Of a DNA stretch of 64,000 nt, positions 52,368 to 61,942 are shown piece after piece. The DNA is taken from contig NZ_LMPV01000001.1 of the NCBI RefSeq assembly GCF_001423965.1, positions 323,908 to 387,907 of the forward strand, in the 5' to 3' direction. This stretch comes from Exiguobacterium sp. Leaf196 (GTDB lineage Bacteria > Bacillota > Bacilli > Exiguobacteriales > Exiguobacteriaceae). Every line of letters starts with the position of its first letter. Within the stretch, counting starts at the first letter, position 1. Below the pieces are notes generated by a model that saw only the letters and a program-made list of their open reading frames with translations, searched no databases and had not been told where the DNA came from. Made by a program: the position numbers and the translations under genes.

Positions 52368-53828
52368 ATGAGGAAAAAAGTAACCGTCGCCTTGTTGCTC
52401 GCGACGTTTTTAGCCGCGATTGAGGGGACGATCGTTGCAACAGCAACACCTGTCATGGCGAGTGAATTGAACGGGGCGAAATTAGTCAGTTGGATCTTTG
52501 CTGGGTTCTTGTTGTTCATGGCGGTATCAACACCGATTTACGGCAAGATGGCAGATTTATATGGTCGAAAACGGGTTCTGTTATTCGGGATCGGCGTCTT
52601 CACCGTCGCTTCGTTAGCCTGTGGAATCGCTCAATCGATGGAGATGTTGATCGTTTTCCGCGCCGTTCAAGGAATCGGGGCAGGAGCTGTATTGCCGATC
52701 GCGATGACGATCATCGGTGATTTGTATACATATGAGGAGCGGGGGAAAATCCAAGGAGTGCTCAGCGCTGTCTGGGGAATCTCAGGTGTCGCTGGACCAC
52801 TCGTCGGTGGATTCCTCGTCGAATCGCTTTCGTGGCGGTATATTTTCTTACTAAACGTACCGTTTGCGTTATTGTCGTTCTTCATGATCGTCGTTTACTA
52901 CAAAGAGACGGTCCGTGAAACAGAGCGGAAAATCGATTACCGGGGTGCGTTATTGTTTGCGCTCGGGATGAGTGCGTTTCTTTACGGCTTATTATCGGGC
53001 AGTGAGTCGGAGACGTTCTTGCGGCCGATCATTCTAGCGAGCTTTTTCATTAGTTTCGTATTATTGTTCACGTTCTATCGGGTCGAGAAAAAGGCGAGCG
53101 ATCCACTCTTGCCACCAGCAGTCATTCGCCATCCGGTCATTCTCGTGATCAACTTAGCGGTCTTCTTTTCCGCCTGGGTACTCGTCTCGATGTCAGCGTA
53201 TATTCCGATTTTTGCCCAAGGGGTACTCGGCAAGAGTCCGACCGAAGCTGGTTTCATGTTGATGCCACTGTCGCTTTTTTGGACGCTGACCGCCATTATC
53301 GGTGGACGGACGATTGGTGTCGCCTCACCCCGGTATCGGACGATGACAGGAATGGGACTGCTGATCGTCGGTACAGTAATTTTATCGTTGATCACGCGCG
53401 AATCAAGTGATGTTTTCATCTATCTTGCCGTTTCGCTGATCGGAATTGGTTTTGGTCTCTCACAACCCGTCTTCATGGTCGTCCTGCAGACTTCTGTCGA
53501 TTGGTCACTTCGTGGCTCAGCGACGGCCGTCAACTCGTTCTTGAGTACGACGGGACAGACGCTCGGTGTTGCGATCTTCGGTACGATCTTCAACCTATCC
53601 ATCCTTCGTTCGTTTGCAGCGTCGGACACGCTTTCAGGGTACGCGATTGATCCATTTTTCCAATCGAGTACGGCAAAAACGTTCGGACAGGATGTGCAGT
53701 ATGCGGCAGAACTCGCGTTATCACATGGATTACGTTACGTCTTCATCGGTGGCGTTCTTTGTGCGATTCTTGCGTTCGCGATGACATGGCGTTTACCGAA
53801 AGTTCGACCTGACGATCCACGATCGTAA
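52368..53828 (+). CDS. MFS drug efflux transporter, DHA2 (EmrB/QacA) type
   Basis: 486 residues from the ATG at 52368 after GAGGGG; a GTG at 52359 is the alternative. About 14 membrane segments. Helix 1 carries LAAIEGTIVATATPVM, then GKMADLYGRKRVLLFG (motif A), RAVQGIGAGAVLPIAM and GVLSAVWGISGVAGPLVGG (motif C), the marks of drug/proton antiporters. Substrates cannot be inferred. A palindromic operator overlaps its promoter, as for TetR-controlled pumps. Confidence 0.9.
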   Translation: MRKKVTVALLLATFLAAIEGTIVATATPVMASELNGAKLVSWIFAGFLLFMAVSTPIYGKMADLYGRKRVLLFGIGVFTVASLACGIAQSMEMLIVFRAVQGIGAGAVLPIAMTIIGDLYTYEERGKIQGVLSAVWGISGVAGPLVGGFLVESLSWRYIFLLNVPFALLSFFMIVVYYKETVRETERKIDYRGALLFALGMSAFLYGLLSGSESETFLRPIILASFFISFVLLFTFYRVEKKASDPLLPPAVIRHPVILVINLAVFFSAWVLVSMSAYIPIFAQGVLGKSPTEAGFMLMPLSLFWTLTAIIGGRTIGVASPRYRTMTGMGLLIVGTVILSLITRESSDVFIYLAVSLIGIGFGLSQPVFMVVLQTSVDWSLRGSATAVNSFLSTTGQTLGVAIFGTIFNLSILRSFAASDTLSGYAIDPFFQSSTAKTFGQDVQYAAELALSHGLRYVFIGGVLCAILAFAMTWRLPKVRPDDPRS

Positions 53829-53831
53829 TGA

Positions 53832-53870
53832 AAAAGCGAACCAGGATGATGATCATCCTGGTTCGCTTTT
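53832..53870. terminator. Bidirectional terminator between the MFS and EamA genes
   Basis: AAAAGCGAACCAGGATGAT pairs perfectly (19 bp) with ATCATCCTGGTTCGCTTTT across one base; T runs lie on both strands. Confidence 0.9.
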
Positions 53871-53871
53871 G

Positions 53872-54771
53872 TCATGAGGAAGATTGACTAGTGGCACTTT
53901 CACGCTGGGCGAGCTGTTCACGAATATCACGTTCATTGCGTCGGAGGAACAATCCAATTCCAATCAAGAGTAAAGCAGCACCGGTGATTTGAATCCATGT
54001 TAACTTCTCATTAAACAGATAATACCCAAAGATCATGCCCCAAACCGCTTCGCCAAGGATCGTGATGCTGACGATGCTAGCGCTGACACGAGCGAGCGCC
54101 CAGTTGAATAAATTGTGACCGAGTAGCGTTGGGAAGACGGCAAGAAGAATATACAGCCACCAATCCTGTTGAAACGCAGCGACGAGATTCGTTGATTGAA
54201 TCAACGATAATAAAAGCAGAACGATCGACGCCACGGCATAGACGCCGAACGAATAGAGGTTCGTCGAGACGCTTGTTCGGACATGTTGACCAAGCAACCA
54301 GTAACCGGCGACTAAAATCGTTGCGAGTAAGGCAAGACCATCTCCGATCAAGGCGCGCATGCCGACAGCGATATCTCCGTAAGCGACGAGACCGCCACCA
54401 AATAAGGCGACAGCGACGAACAGGAGTGCCTTGCGCGACGGGTGTTGTTTGAAAAATAACGCGTTACCGGCAAGGACAAAAATCGGACTTGCGGTCACGA
54501 AGAGCGTTGAGCTCGCAACTGTCGTATAATCAAGAGAGAGAAACCACAGCCAAAAATGCCCGGCGAGCAAAATGCCACTTAATAGCATATGCCGAATCGT
54601 CGACGAACTGAGTTGCAAAAGTTCCTTCAAGCGAATGAGTGGGAGCAACAATAAGGTCGAGAACAGCATGCGGTAAAAGGCGACAGCCTCGATCGGGGTC
54701 TCCGCCCATTTGACGAAGATTGCCGATGTTGAAATAAAGAATAAAGCCATGAATAACGTAAAATAGGGCAT
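53872..54771 (-). CDS. EamA/DMT family transporter
   Basis: 299 residues from the ATG at 54771 after TGGAGG. Ten predicted membrane helices in two EamA repeats (about 2-135 and 145-285); the first ends FFKQHPSRKALLFVAVALFGGGLVAYGD and the second TWIQITGAALLLIGIGLF. These exporters move metabolites or drugs; the substrate is unknown. A polar tail, QRESATSQSSS, ends the protein. It is divergent to topB. Confidence 0.9.
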   Translation of the reverse strand: MPYFTLFMALFFISTSAIFVKWAETPIEAVAFYRMLFSTLLLLPLIRLKELLQLSSSTIRHMLLSGILLAGHFWLWFLSLDYTTVASSTLFVTASPIFVLAGNALFFKQHPSRKALLFVAVALFGGGLVAYGDIAVGMRALIGDGLALLATILVAGYWLLGQHVRTSVSTNLYSFGVYAVASIVLLLLSLIQSTNLVAAFQQDWWLYILLAVFPTLLGHNLFNWALARVSASIVSITILGEAVWGMIFGYYLFNEKLTWIQITGAALLLIGIGLFLRRNERDIREQLAQRESATSQSSS

Positions 54772-54815
54772 GGGTACCTCCACATGTCTGAAGTAAGGAA
54801 ATGAGGGTGAAGCGT

Positions 54816-56933
54816 GTGCAATTGATCATTGCTGAAAAACCAAAACAAGCTGAAAAACTGGCAGCTCCGTATCCGTCTGTGAAGCGGGACGGCTACATCG
54901 AAATCAAACCGTGTGACCGATTTCCGCAAGGGGCAAAACTCGCTTACGCGGTTGGACATTTATGCGAACTGCAGGAGCCGGCGCATTATGACGCCAAGTG
55001 GAAACGATGGAACTATGACCATTTGCCAATTATCCCGGAACGATTTGATTACCGACTGGCAAAAGGTAAAAGTAAACCGTACCAAGTCATCAAAAAATTA
55101 TTGAATGAGCGGACGACGACTTCCATCATTATAGCATCGGATGCCGAGCGAGAGGGAGAGGCAATCGTCCGATTGATCTTACGTCTCGCGAACAACGCAA
55201 AACCACTGCAACGACTCTGGATTTCGAGTTTGACGCCTCAAGCCGTTGACCATGGGTTTGCGAATCTGCTTGATGGAAAGGAAACAGAGAACATCTTCCA
55301 TGAGGCGATGAGTCGCGCTTGCGCCGATTGGCTGATCGGGATGAATGCGTCCCGTGCGTATACGACGTTACTGAAGAAGAAGGGCATCGCCGACGTCTTT
55401 TCCCTCGGACGAGTCCAGACACCGACGCTTGCACTGATCGTCGAACGGGAAAAACAGATCGAGGATTTCCGACCGGAGACATATTATGAAGTCGAGGCGG
55501 ATTTTACGCGATACAAAGGAAAATATATCAATGCGCAGAAACAGACGAAGCTGAGTGATCGGGAACAGGCACAAGCAATCGTTGATCGGACGAAAGGAAT
55601 CGGAATCGTCACCTCGATCGAGAAAAAAAGGCAGACGGAACGACCGCCATTTTGGTTCAGTTTATCGCTCTTACAAACCGAAGCGAGCCGACGGTTTGGT
55701 CTCGGTGCGAAAGAAACACTCGATATTGCGCAAAAACTGTATATTCGTGGTTGGATCAGTTATCCGCGAACAGACTCGTCATTCGTGACCAAAGAGGAAG
55801 CGGGACAGTTCCCGGTCATTCTTGATCGGTTATTAAAACAAGCGGAATATAGCCCGATCAAGGATGTCTTGACGAACAATCCGGCAAACGATAAACGCTA
55901 CGTCAATCCGGCGAAGGTCAGCGACCACTATGCGATCATTCCCACAGAAGAAGCGGGTGCCGTCGCGAAGCTTTCCGAACGAGATGCGCAAGTCTATGAT
56001 TTGATCGTTCGCCGTTTTCTTGCCGCATTTGCACCGGACGCTGTCTCGGAGAAGACGGAAATCGTGACGACGCGTGAGATGGACCGCTTTTTGACACGCG
56101 GCAGTCGGACGATTGATCCGGGCTTTAAACAAGTCTTACAAATCGAATCAAAGGAAGTCGAATTGCCAGCCGTCGAACAAGGACAAGAGATGCCAATCAA
56201 AGGCTGCCGTCTGCTTGAGAAACAAACGGAGCCACCGAAACGTTATACAGAAGGGACACTCATCCTCGGTATGAAAACAGCCGGTAAGTTGCTTGAAGAT
56301 GAGCTGCAAGCGATCATGAAGGAAGTCGAGGGACTCGGGACGGAAGCAACTCGTGCGGGAATCATCGACGGACTGAAACGGCGGGAATACATCAAACTTG
56401 TCAAAAAGGAAATTCATCCGACGCCGAAAGGTCGAATATTGATCGATGCTGTGACAGGAAGTATTCTTGCTTCGCCAGAGATGACAGCGAAGTGGGAGAG
56501 CCGATTAGAGCAAATCGGGAAAGGGGAAGCGTCGGCCGCCCAGTTCATCGAACAGGCGAAAAAATTGTCAGAGCATCTTGTCATAGATGCTAAACAACGA
56601 ATCGAACAACTCGCCGTTGATCCGACGCAAGTCAAAAGCAAGTCTCCGCGGGGAGCGACGAATCGTCCGGTCGGGCCATGCCCGCTGTGCCAATCAGCGG
56701 TTCTTGATCGTGGGAAGTTCTATGGTTGTAGTGGGTATCAAAAAAACAACTGCGGCTTTACGTTACCGAAAACAATCCTTGGTGCTCGATTGACACAAAC
56801 GGAAGTCAAAAAGGTACTCGCCGGACAAAAAACGAAGCCACTCGAGATGAAGAAGAATGCCCGCCAGTTCAAGGCGATGCTTTATCTCGAACGCGATCAA
56901 TTAAAATTTGAATTCACGAAAGGGGAAGACTGA
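54816..56933 (+). CDS. topB: DNA topoisomerase III
   Basis: 705 residues from GTG at 54816 (AGGGTG 6 nt upstream); an ATG at 54801 with AAGGA close by would add five residues and is equally possible. Type IA: Toprim domain with EKPKQAEKLA and ASDAEREGEAI (near residue 105), catalytic tyrosine in GWISYPRTDSSF (near 315), SDHYAIIPT, and a C-terminal zinc ribbon with four cysteines (CPLC, then YGCSG and NNCGF). It relaxes and decatenates DNA behind forks. It is followed by a 1-nt overlapping gene. Confidence 0.93.
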   Translation: MQLIIAEKPKQAEKLAAPYPSVKRDGYIEIKPCDRFPQGAKLAYAVGHLCELQEPAHYDAKWKRWNYDHLPIIPERFDYRLAKGKSKPYQVIKKLLNERTTTSIIIASDAEREGEAIVRLILRLANNAKPLQRLWISSLTPQAVDHGFANLLDGKETENIFHEAMSRACADWLIGMNASRAYTTLLKKKGIADVFSLGRVQTPTLALIVEREKQIEDFRPETYYEVEADFTRYKGKYINAQKQTKLSDREQAQAIVDRTKGIGIVTSIEKKRQTERPPFWFSLSLLQTEASRRFGLGAKETLDIAQKLYIRGWISYPRTDSSFVTKEEAGQFPVILDRLLKQAEYSPIKDVLTNNPANDKRYVNPAKVSDHYAIIPTEEAGAVAKLSERDAQVYDLIVRRFLAAFAPDAVSEKTEIVTTREMDRFLTRGSRTIDPGFKQVLQIESKEVELPAVEQGQEMPIKGCRLLEKQTEPPKRYTEGTLILGMKTAGKLLEDELQAIMKEVEGLGTEATRAGIIDGLKRREYIKLVKKEIHPTPKGRILIDAVTGSILASPEMTAKWESRLEQIGKGEASAAQFIEQAKKLSEHLVIDAKQRIEQLAVDPTQVKSKSPRGATNRPVGPCPLCQSAVLDRGKFYGCSGYQKNNCGFTLPKTILGARLTQTEVKKVLAGQKTKPLEMKKNARQFKAMLYLERDQLKFEFTKGED

Positions 56934-57352
56934 TGCAATACGAACTGATTCAAAATCAAACGTTTCGTCCTGTCTTTGAACGACTTTTACAGGAAGGGCA
57001 CCGCTTAACGGTCTGGTTTCCGGATCATATTGAGGTGCAGTCGGCAGAAGGACTCGTCGAAGAAGCAGAAGAACTATTCGGTGTGACAGCAGAAGTCATC
57101 GATGATCCACAATCATTCGGCAAGCATATCCTCCTCCCATACTTGACGGAAGTCGAGCACCGGGAAGATGGATTCATCCGCTATGAAGCTGAACTGACGG
57201 AGGAGTTACGTCAACTCGTACGCGAATTGACGTTACCGATGTTGACAGAGGGTGACTTTGAGGTGTTGTATTCGTATCAAATCGAGACGAAGACGGAACG
57301 TTTCTTCGTTGAAGACTGGTTCCAAGCCGAATTACAAAAACTACCTAACTAG
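56933..57352 (+). CDS. Hypothetical acidic protein translationally coupled to topB
   Basis: 139 residues, soluble, acidic and without a signal or membrane segment. No family recognised. Its ATG shares one base with the topB stop (TGATG), so coupling is likely. The sequence has two amphipathic helix stretches (about 37-52 and 82-100). A role linked to topoisomerase III cannot be claimed from position alone. Confidence 0.7.
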   Translation: MQYELIQNQTFRPVFERLLQEGHRLTVWFPDHIEVQSAEGLVEEAEELFGVTAEVIDDPQSFGKHILLPYLTEVEHREDGFIRYEAELTEELRQLVRELTLPMLTEGDFEVLYSYQIETKTERFFVEDWFQAELQKLPN

Positions 57353-57423
57353 GTGAAACTTTCTTGAACAGGATAACGTAGGATAAGTGATCGTTATTAT
57401 TCTATTCATTTGGAGGGCTCATC

Positions 57424-57870
57424 ATGTTCACAGTAGCATTCATGGAAAGCGAACTGGGAGGCGACGGCTTCTTTTCAGGTATGCCGATCTTCATGGTCGG
57501 ATTTTTCGTTCTCATCATCGGTTTCATTCTGTTCGGAGTCATCTCTTCAGCCTCAAAAGGAATCTCAACAAATTCATTGACGCAACAACTGCGCGAGCAT
57601 GCAGCGCGTCTTGTCAGTCCAGTGGAATCAGATGCACTGAACTACGTCGCTTACTTAGAAACGCTAACAAGTTTTCCGGTTGAAAAGACGAACCTTGAAC
57701 CGTTACGGATTGCGACGGGTATTTTAAGGCTCATTCAAGGAGCAGATCAGATTTCCGAAACGACTGAAAAACAAGTATTAGCCCAGTATTTACGACTTGG
57801 CATTTTGGATGCGGATCATTTAGCGGATGAACAGCCAGTTCGGAGCCATAGTCACCACCATCATCATTGA
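57424..57870 (+). CDS. Single-pass membrane protein with histidine-rich C-terminus
   Basis: 148 residues after TTGGAGGGC. One membrane helix at about 21-42 (IFMVGFFVLIIGFILFGVI), a cytosolic helical region (about 50-135), and a C-terminal tail RSHSHHHHH ending at the stop codon. The tail is native in this frame and could bind metal ions. No family recognised. Confidence 0.75.
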   Translation: MFTVAFMESELGGDGFFSGMPIFMVGFFVLIIGFILFGVISSASKGISTNSLTQQLREHAARLVSPVESDALNYVAYLETLTSFPVEKTNLEPLRIATGILRLIQGADQISETTEKQVLAQYLRLGILDADHLADEQPVRSHSHHHHH

Positions 57871-57897
57871 AAAGAGTCCTGCAGGGCTCTTTTTTTG
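57870..57897 (+). terminator. Terminator after the His-tail membrane gene
   Basis: AAAAGAGTCCTG pairs with CAGGGCTCTTTT (one G-U pair), followed by TTT. Confidence 0.85.
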
Positions 57898-58077
57898 TTG
57901 GAAACGATTGAATCGTGACATCTAATTGTCATATACAACGATTTAGATTAAAGTTGTATGAAATTGAAATCTTTTTGAGCAGAATACTGTGTATCGATTG
58001 AAAAAAGTTTACAATGAATGGACGGGAATACCTTTGTTGCTAGAGAAGGATAAAGGGAAAGGAGTTGAATTCCTCCA

Positions 58078-60633
58078 ATGAAAACATGGCTGAATCGAAC
58101 GATTGGACGGCAAATCATGTCTGCGTTTTATGTGATTTTTCTGACACTACTGTTAACGACTGGTGGTGTCTATCTATATACAAAACAACAGGTGGATGAA
58201 TCACGTCAAGAGTTGAAAATGCTAAACGAGCACCGGACACGGGCGACGGATTTATATGAGTCGTGGCAAAGCATGCAGTACGAGGTGCGTGGCTTCGTCC
58301 TGCTTGGTGATGAAGAGATGCTGAAGGAAATCGAAGCAAAGAAAAATGGCATCAATCGACAAACGACTTGGTTCGAGCGCAATGCACGCTTTAAAGAAGA
58401 ACGACAGTATGCAACAGATGCACGGGAACTCTACACGGCATATACACAACGCGTCATGCCGAGCCTCATCAATTATGTTGCGGCTAAAAAAGACGGCAAA
58501 GTGACGGAGCCGTTCTTGAAGATGCCGACGCTCGGAAAGGTGACGAAATCAAAATCACTCGATCCGCAACGGAAGTTCAACATCAAGACGAAGAGTGCAG
58601 CTGATATGAGTTCAAGTATCGTTGATATGGAGACTGTCTTCACGAAATATCGTAATTCTTTAAACGATCAAGAGATGGCAGCGCAAGAGCGACTCGGTAA
58701 ACAAGTGAACTCGTCGCAAATTCTCGGAGCTGTCAATATCGCAATCCTCTTATTGATCACTCTCGTTTTTGTCCGACCATTCGTCCGCCGCTTGACGCGT
58801 CAGTTGCGTCAGTTGAACCGGGAAAGTGGACGACTCGCTAAAGGTGAGGATGCGACGCCGATCGTCATCACGAATCATCAAGATGAGATCGGTGAGTTGA
58901 CGACGACGTTCAATCAGATGGCAGCCGCCATTTCGGGGCAAAAACATCAACTTGTCGCAAGCAACGATGAACTACAAAGTCAACAGGAAGAATTAATTGC
59001 CCAGCAAGAAGAACTTCAATCACAACAGGAAGAACTCGAAGAGGCACTTGACATCACGTTACGCAACGAGACCCATTTGCGTTATCGCAATGAGTTGACT
59101 GAGACACTTGCTTCTCGCGAAACGTTGACGGCATATCCAGCAATCATCGAAAAATTAATCACGATCACTGATGCGGAGCTCGGAGCGATCGTCTTCTTAG
59201 AGCAAGACCGTTATACGGATCTCGTCTCGTACGGGATGACGACAACGCAAGAGCACCAGTTATTGCATGCTTCGACGTCATTGCTTGAACGCGCACGTCT
59301 TAACAAACGTGCCGTTCGATCGACGAAACAAGTCGCGAGTCATCATCCGCTCCCGTATCCGTACACGATGTACGAGATCGTCGTACCAGTGATGGATCCA
59401 GCGTCGAATACGATGATTGCAAGCATTTATCTCGTTCGTTACCGGGATGCTTTTACAGAAGACCAGACGAACGAAATCTGGTCGTTCTCCCGTCAGTTGG
59501 CACTTTCCTTACTTCGGATGCGTGTCTTTGAAGAAGTTGAACGAGAACGGGAAAAGACGTCAAAACTTCTCCACTCGATTCGGGAAGCGGTCATCTATAT
59601 CGAAGGGGAGACGATCTTTGCTAATAAACCGTTACTTGCTTTGTTCCATCATCCGGCACACGATCAGGTGGCGGAAGACGGATTGATGACGCTCGATGTC
59701 AAAATCGAAGAGTTGGCAGTGCAAGTTGATCAACACGAGGCGTTTTTAACGTACATGGATCATGTCTGCAACCAGGAAATTCCGACGGAGAGCTTGGCGT
59801 TGTCCTTAAATAAGGAAGAGCGATTCGTCACGTTATATGCAGAGGAAATTCATTATGGTGGCTGTTTCCGTGGCACGATGCTCGTCTTACGTGACGTGAC
59901 AGCAGAGACAGCAATCGACCGAATGAAATCGGAATTCGTCTCGACCGTATCGCATGAGTTACGGACGCCGCTTGCCTCGATTTACGGCTATACGGAATTG
60001 ATGCTTGCACGCGACGTCCAAGAATCAAAACGTCAACGGTATCTCGAGACGATTCACGCGGAAACTGAACGGTTGACGAACCTCGTCAACGACTTCTTGG
60101 ACGTACAGCGGATGGAGTCGAGTCAGCAACAATATGACTTTAAACCGCTTGATTTGACGAAAGTCATTCAGGAAACGGTCGAGTTCCATACGGCTTCGGC
60201 AAAAAATCACGAGCTTGTGCTCGATTTTGAAGAAACGACGACGGGAAGGATTCATGCTGATGAACAAAAGATGCGTCAGCTGTTCACGAATCTGATCAAC
60301 AATGCAATTAAGTATTCACCGGATGGTGGTCAGATCACGATTACGATGCGTCAAGTCGATGATCGTGTTCAGTTAAAGATCGAAGACGAAGGGATTGGTA
60401 TTCCGCGTCACGCGCTACCCCAACTGTTCAGTAAGTTTTATCGAGTCGATAATTCGGATAGTCGAAAAATCGGCGGTACGGGTCTCGGTCTTGCGATTTG
60501 TCAGGAAATCGTTCGCTCGCACGAAGGAATGATTCATGTCGAATCAACGGAAGGCGTCGGGTCCGCGTTCATCGTCGAACTACCGATCGTCCAGTCGGTC
60601 GTACCGGTCACGGAATCGGTAGAGGACTGTTAA
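58078..60633 (+). CDS. Large orphan sensor histidine kinase (CHASE3-HAMP-coil-GAF-HisKA-HATPase)
   Basis: 851 residues. Membrane helix at about 15-35, a CHASE3-like extracytoplasmic domain (about 36-215), second helix near 220-238, and a HAMP domain (about 240-295). A coiled coil with near-repeats of LQSQQEELIAQQEE lies at about 300-325, then a GAF-like region (about 340-490) and a PAS-like one (about 505-610). The H-box is FVSTVSHELRTPLASIYGY (near 625), followed by the N-box INNAIKYSPDGG, DEGIGIP (G1) and GTGLGLAI (G2). No response regulator gene is adjacent. CHASE3 kinases sense extracellular cues; the ligand is unknown. Confidence 0.92.
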   Translation: MKTWLNRTIGRQIMSAFYVIFLTLLLTTGGVYLYTKQQVDESRQELKMLNEHRTRATDLYESWQSMQYEVRGFVLLGDEEMLKEIEAKKNGINRQTTWFERNARFKEERQYATDARELYTAYTQRVMPSLINYVAAKKDGKVTEPFLKMPTLGKVTKSKSLDPQRKFNIKTKSAADMSSSIVDMETVFTKYRNSLNDQEMAAQERLGKQVNSSQILGAVNIAILLLITLVFVRPFVRRLTRQLRQLNRESGRLAKGEDATPIVITNHQDEIGELTTTFNQMAAAISGQKHQLVASNDELQSQQEELIAQQEELQSQQEELEEALDITLRNETHLRYRNELTETLASRETLTAYPAIIEKLITITDAELGAIVFLEQDRYTDLVSYGMTTTQEHQLLHASTSLLERARLNKRAVRSTKQVASHHPLPYPYTMYEIVVPVMDPASNTMIASIYLVRYRDAFTEDQTNEIWSFSRQLALSLLRMRVFEEVEREREKTSKLLHSIREAVIYIEGETIFANKPLLALFHHPAHDQVAEDGLMTLDVKIEELAVQVDQHEAFLTYMDHVCNQEIPTESLALSLNKEERFVTLYAEEIHYGGCFRGTMLVLRDVTAETAIDRMKSEFVSTVSHELRTPLASIYGYTELMLARDVQESKRQRYLETIHAETERLTNLVNDFLDVQRMESSQQQYDFKPLDLTKVIQETVEFHTASAKNHELVLDFEETTTGRIHADEQKMRQLFTNLINNAIKYSPDGGQITITMRQVDDRVQLKIEDEGIGIPRHALPQLFSKFYRVDNSDSRKIGGTGLGLAICQEIVRSHEGMIHVESTEGVGSAFIVELPIVQSVVPVTESVEDC

Positions 60634-60636
60634 TGT

Positions 60637-60677
60637 CAAAAACGTTCTTTGGTTGAAAAATCAAAGAACGTTTTTTT
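60637..60677 (+). terminator. Terminator after the histidine kinase gene
   Basis: AAAAACGTTCTTTG pairs perfectly with CAAAGAACGTTTTT around a 10-nt loop, ending in a T run. Confidence 0.9.
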
Positions 60678-60825
60678 GTTGGTTTCATCTGCAAAACGGG
60701 AATTAACTACTATCAAACAGAAAGGAAGTGAGGAGATGCGACGAAGCAGATGGCCATGTTAAGTCCGACGATCACTCATTCTTTGGATCCTGATCGAAGC
60801 CAGTAGTTCGTTTATTCCAGCTTAT

Positions 60826-61887
60826 GTGATTGAACGCTTTTACTGGGAAGACCGCGGGATGAGTATTGCCGACGTCGTCATCGCAGAGATCATCTTTGCT
60901 TGGGTCCTATTGATTGGTGAGGTCCCGTTTGGTCTATTATCCGACCGGTGGGGCAGAAAGCCGTTCATTCTGGCTGGCTTCGTATGCGAGTGGTTATCGT
61001 TTACGTTGTTGCTCGAAGCCTATTCACTGTCTGCCTTCCTCTTGGCGATGGTGCTTGCTGGCATCGGTGGTGCAGCACTTAGTGGAGCGCTTGAAGCCCA
61101 CGTCTATGAAACGTTACATGGACACAAGTTAAAGACACGATACGAGAAGGTCTGGCGTATGATTTCAATCGGTGGTTTGTTGACATCAGGACTCGCAGCA
61201 CTCGTCGGAAGTTACGCCGTGCGATCGGAAGACTTGATCTGGCACTATCACGTGTCCTGGTGGGTTTTGCTCGGAACAGTACTGCTGACATTTTTCTTAA
61301 AAGAAGCACCGCGTGAACAAGACGTAGAGACGAGTTCGTTGAAGACATTACTAAACAGTTTTTCGTTTCGACGCGTCTACGTCCGAATTCTTTGTCTTGT
61401 CTTGTTATACGGGGCGACGATTGATTTCGTTGATGAGTTTTGGCAACTGTATTTACGAGACCAGTCGATACCGATGATCTATATGGGACTCGTCTTCGTG
61501 TTCTTCCAAGTCATGCAAGCGATCGGTGCATCCTTATCTCGCTTACGGTCACCGGTCGGATGGGCGATGATCTATATCGTGTGTTTTGTCGGATTGTCGG
61601 TTGCCTCTCCGCTCGTCAGTATCGGGTTACTCGGTACACTGTACTTGTGTTACGGCTGGGCAGAGCCGTATGTGACGACAATCATTCAAGAAGTAGCACC
61701 TGAAAACGGACGCGCGACGTTTACATCGCTGATTTCGGTCGTCGAACGTGTGGCAGTTCTTGGGACCGGAATGTTGTTCGTCCTGATCGAACGTACTTTC
61801 TCGCTTCAGATGACCTATGCCGCGCTCGGTCTCGTCTCACTTATCCTATTTCTATTGTATGGCGTGACGCGAACGCGTCAAAACTGA
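60826..61887 (+). CDS. MFS transporter with disrupted 5' end (possible pseudogene)
   Basis: 353 residues can be read from GTG at 60826, but this start cuts into helix 1. The same frame continues upstream as LILWILIEASSSFIPAYVIERFYW, a full MFS first helix, to a TAA at 60760. Eight codons further up is an ATG (60736) with a good GGAAGTGAGGAG site, in the same frame. So a stop codon separates a proper start from the body, with no ATG, GTG or TTG between. MFS motif A is GLLSDRWGRKPFILAGF. Either a nonsense mutation, a rare start codon (CTG 60790, ATT 60778) or a sequencing error. Confidence 0.7.
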   Translation: MIERFYWEDRGMSIADVVIAEIIFAWVLLIGEVPFGLLSDRWGRKPFILAGFVCEWLSFTLLLEAYSLSAFLLAMVLAGIGGAALSGALEAHVYETLHGHKLKTRYEKVWRMISIGGLLTSGLAALVGSYAVRSEDLIWHYHVSWWVLLGTVLLTFFLKEAPREQDVETSSLKTLLNSFSFRRVYVRILCLVLLYGATIDFVDEFWQLYLRDQSIPMIYMGLVFVFFQVMQAIGASLSRLRSPVGWAMIYIVCFVGLSVASPLVSIGLLGTLYLCYGWAEPYVTTIIQEVAPENGRATFTSLISVVERVAVLGTGMLFVLIERTFSLQMTYAALGLVSLILFLLYGVTRTRQN

Positions 61888-61890
61888 ATC

Positions 61891-61926
61891 AAAAAAGGAC
61901 AAAGGTGCATTGACCTTTGTCCTTTT
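61891..61926. terminator. Bidirectional terminator between two MFS genes
   Basis: AAAAGGACAAAGGT pairs perfectly with ACCTTTGTCCTTTT around GCATTG; T runs on both strands. Confidence 0.9.
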
Positions 61927-61942
61927 GACATGATTCCATTCA

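Noticed and set aside
60721..60780. A separate 8-codon leader peptide regulating the MFS gene at 60826
   Set aside because: It is in the same frame as the MFS body, and no hairpin or terminator follows, so a disrupted N-terminus explains it better.
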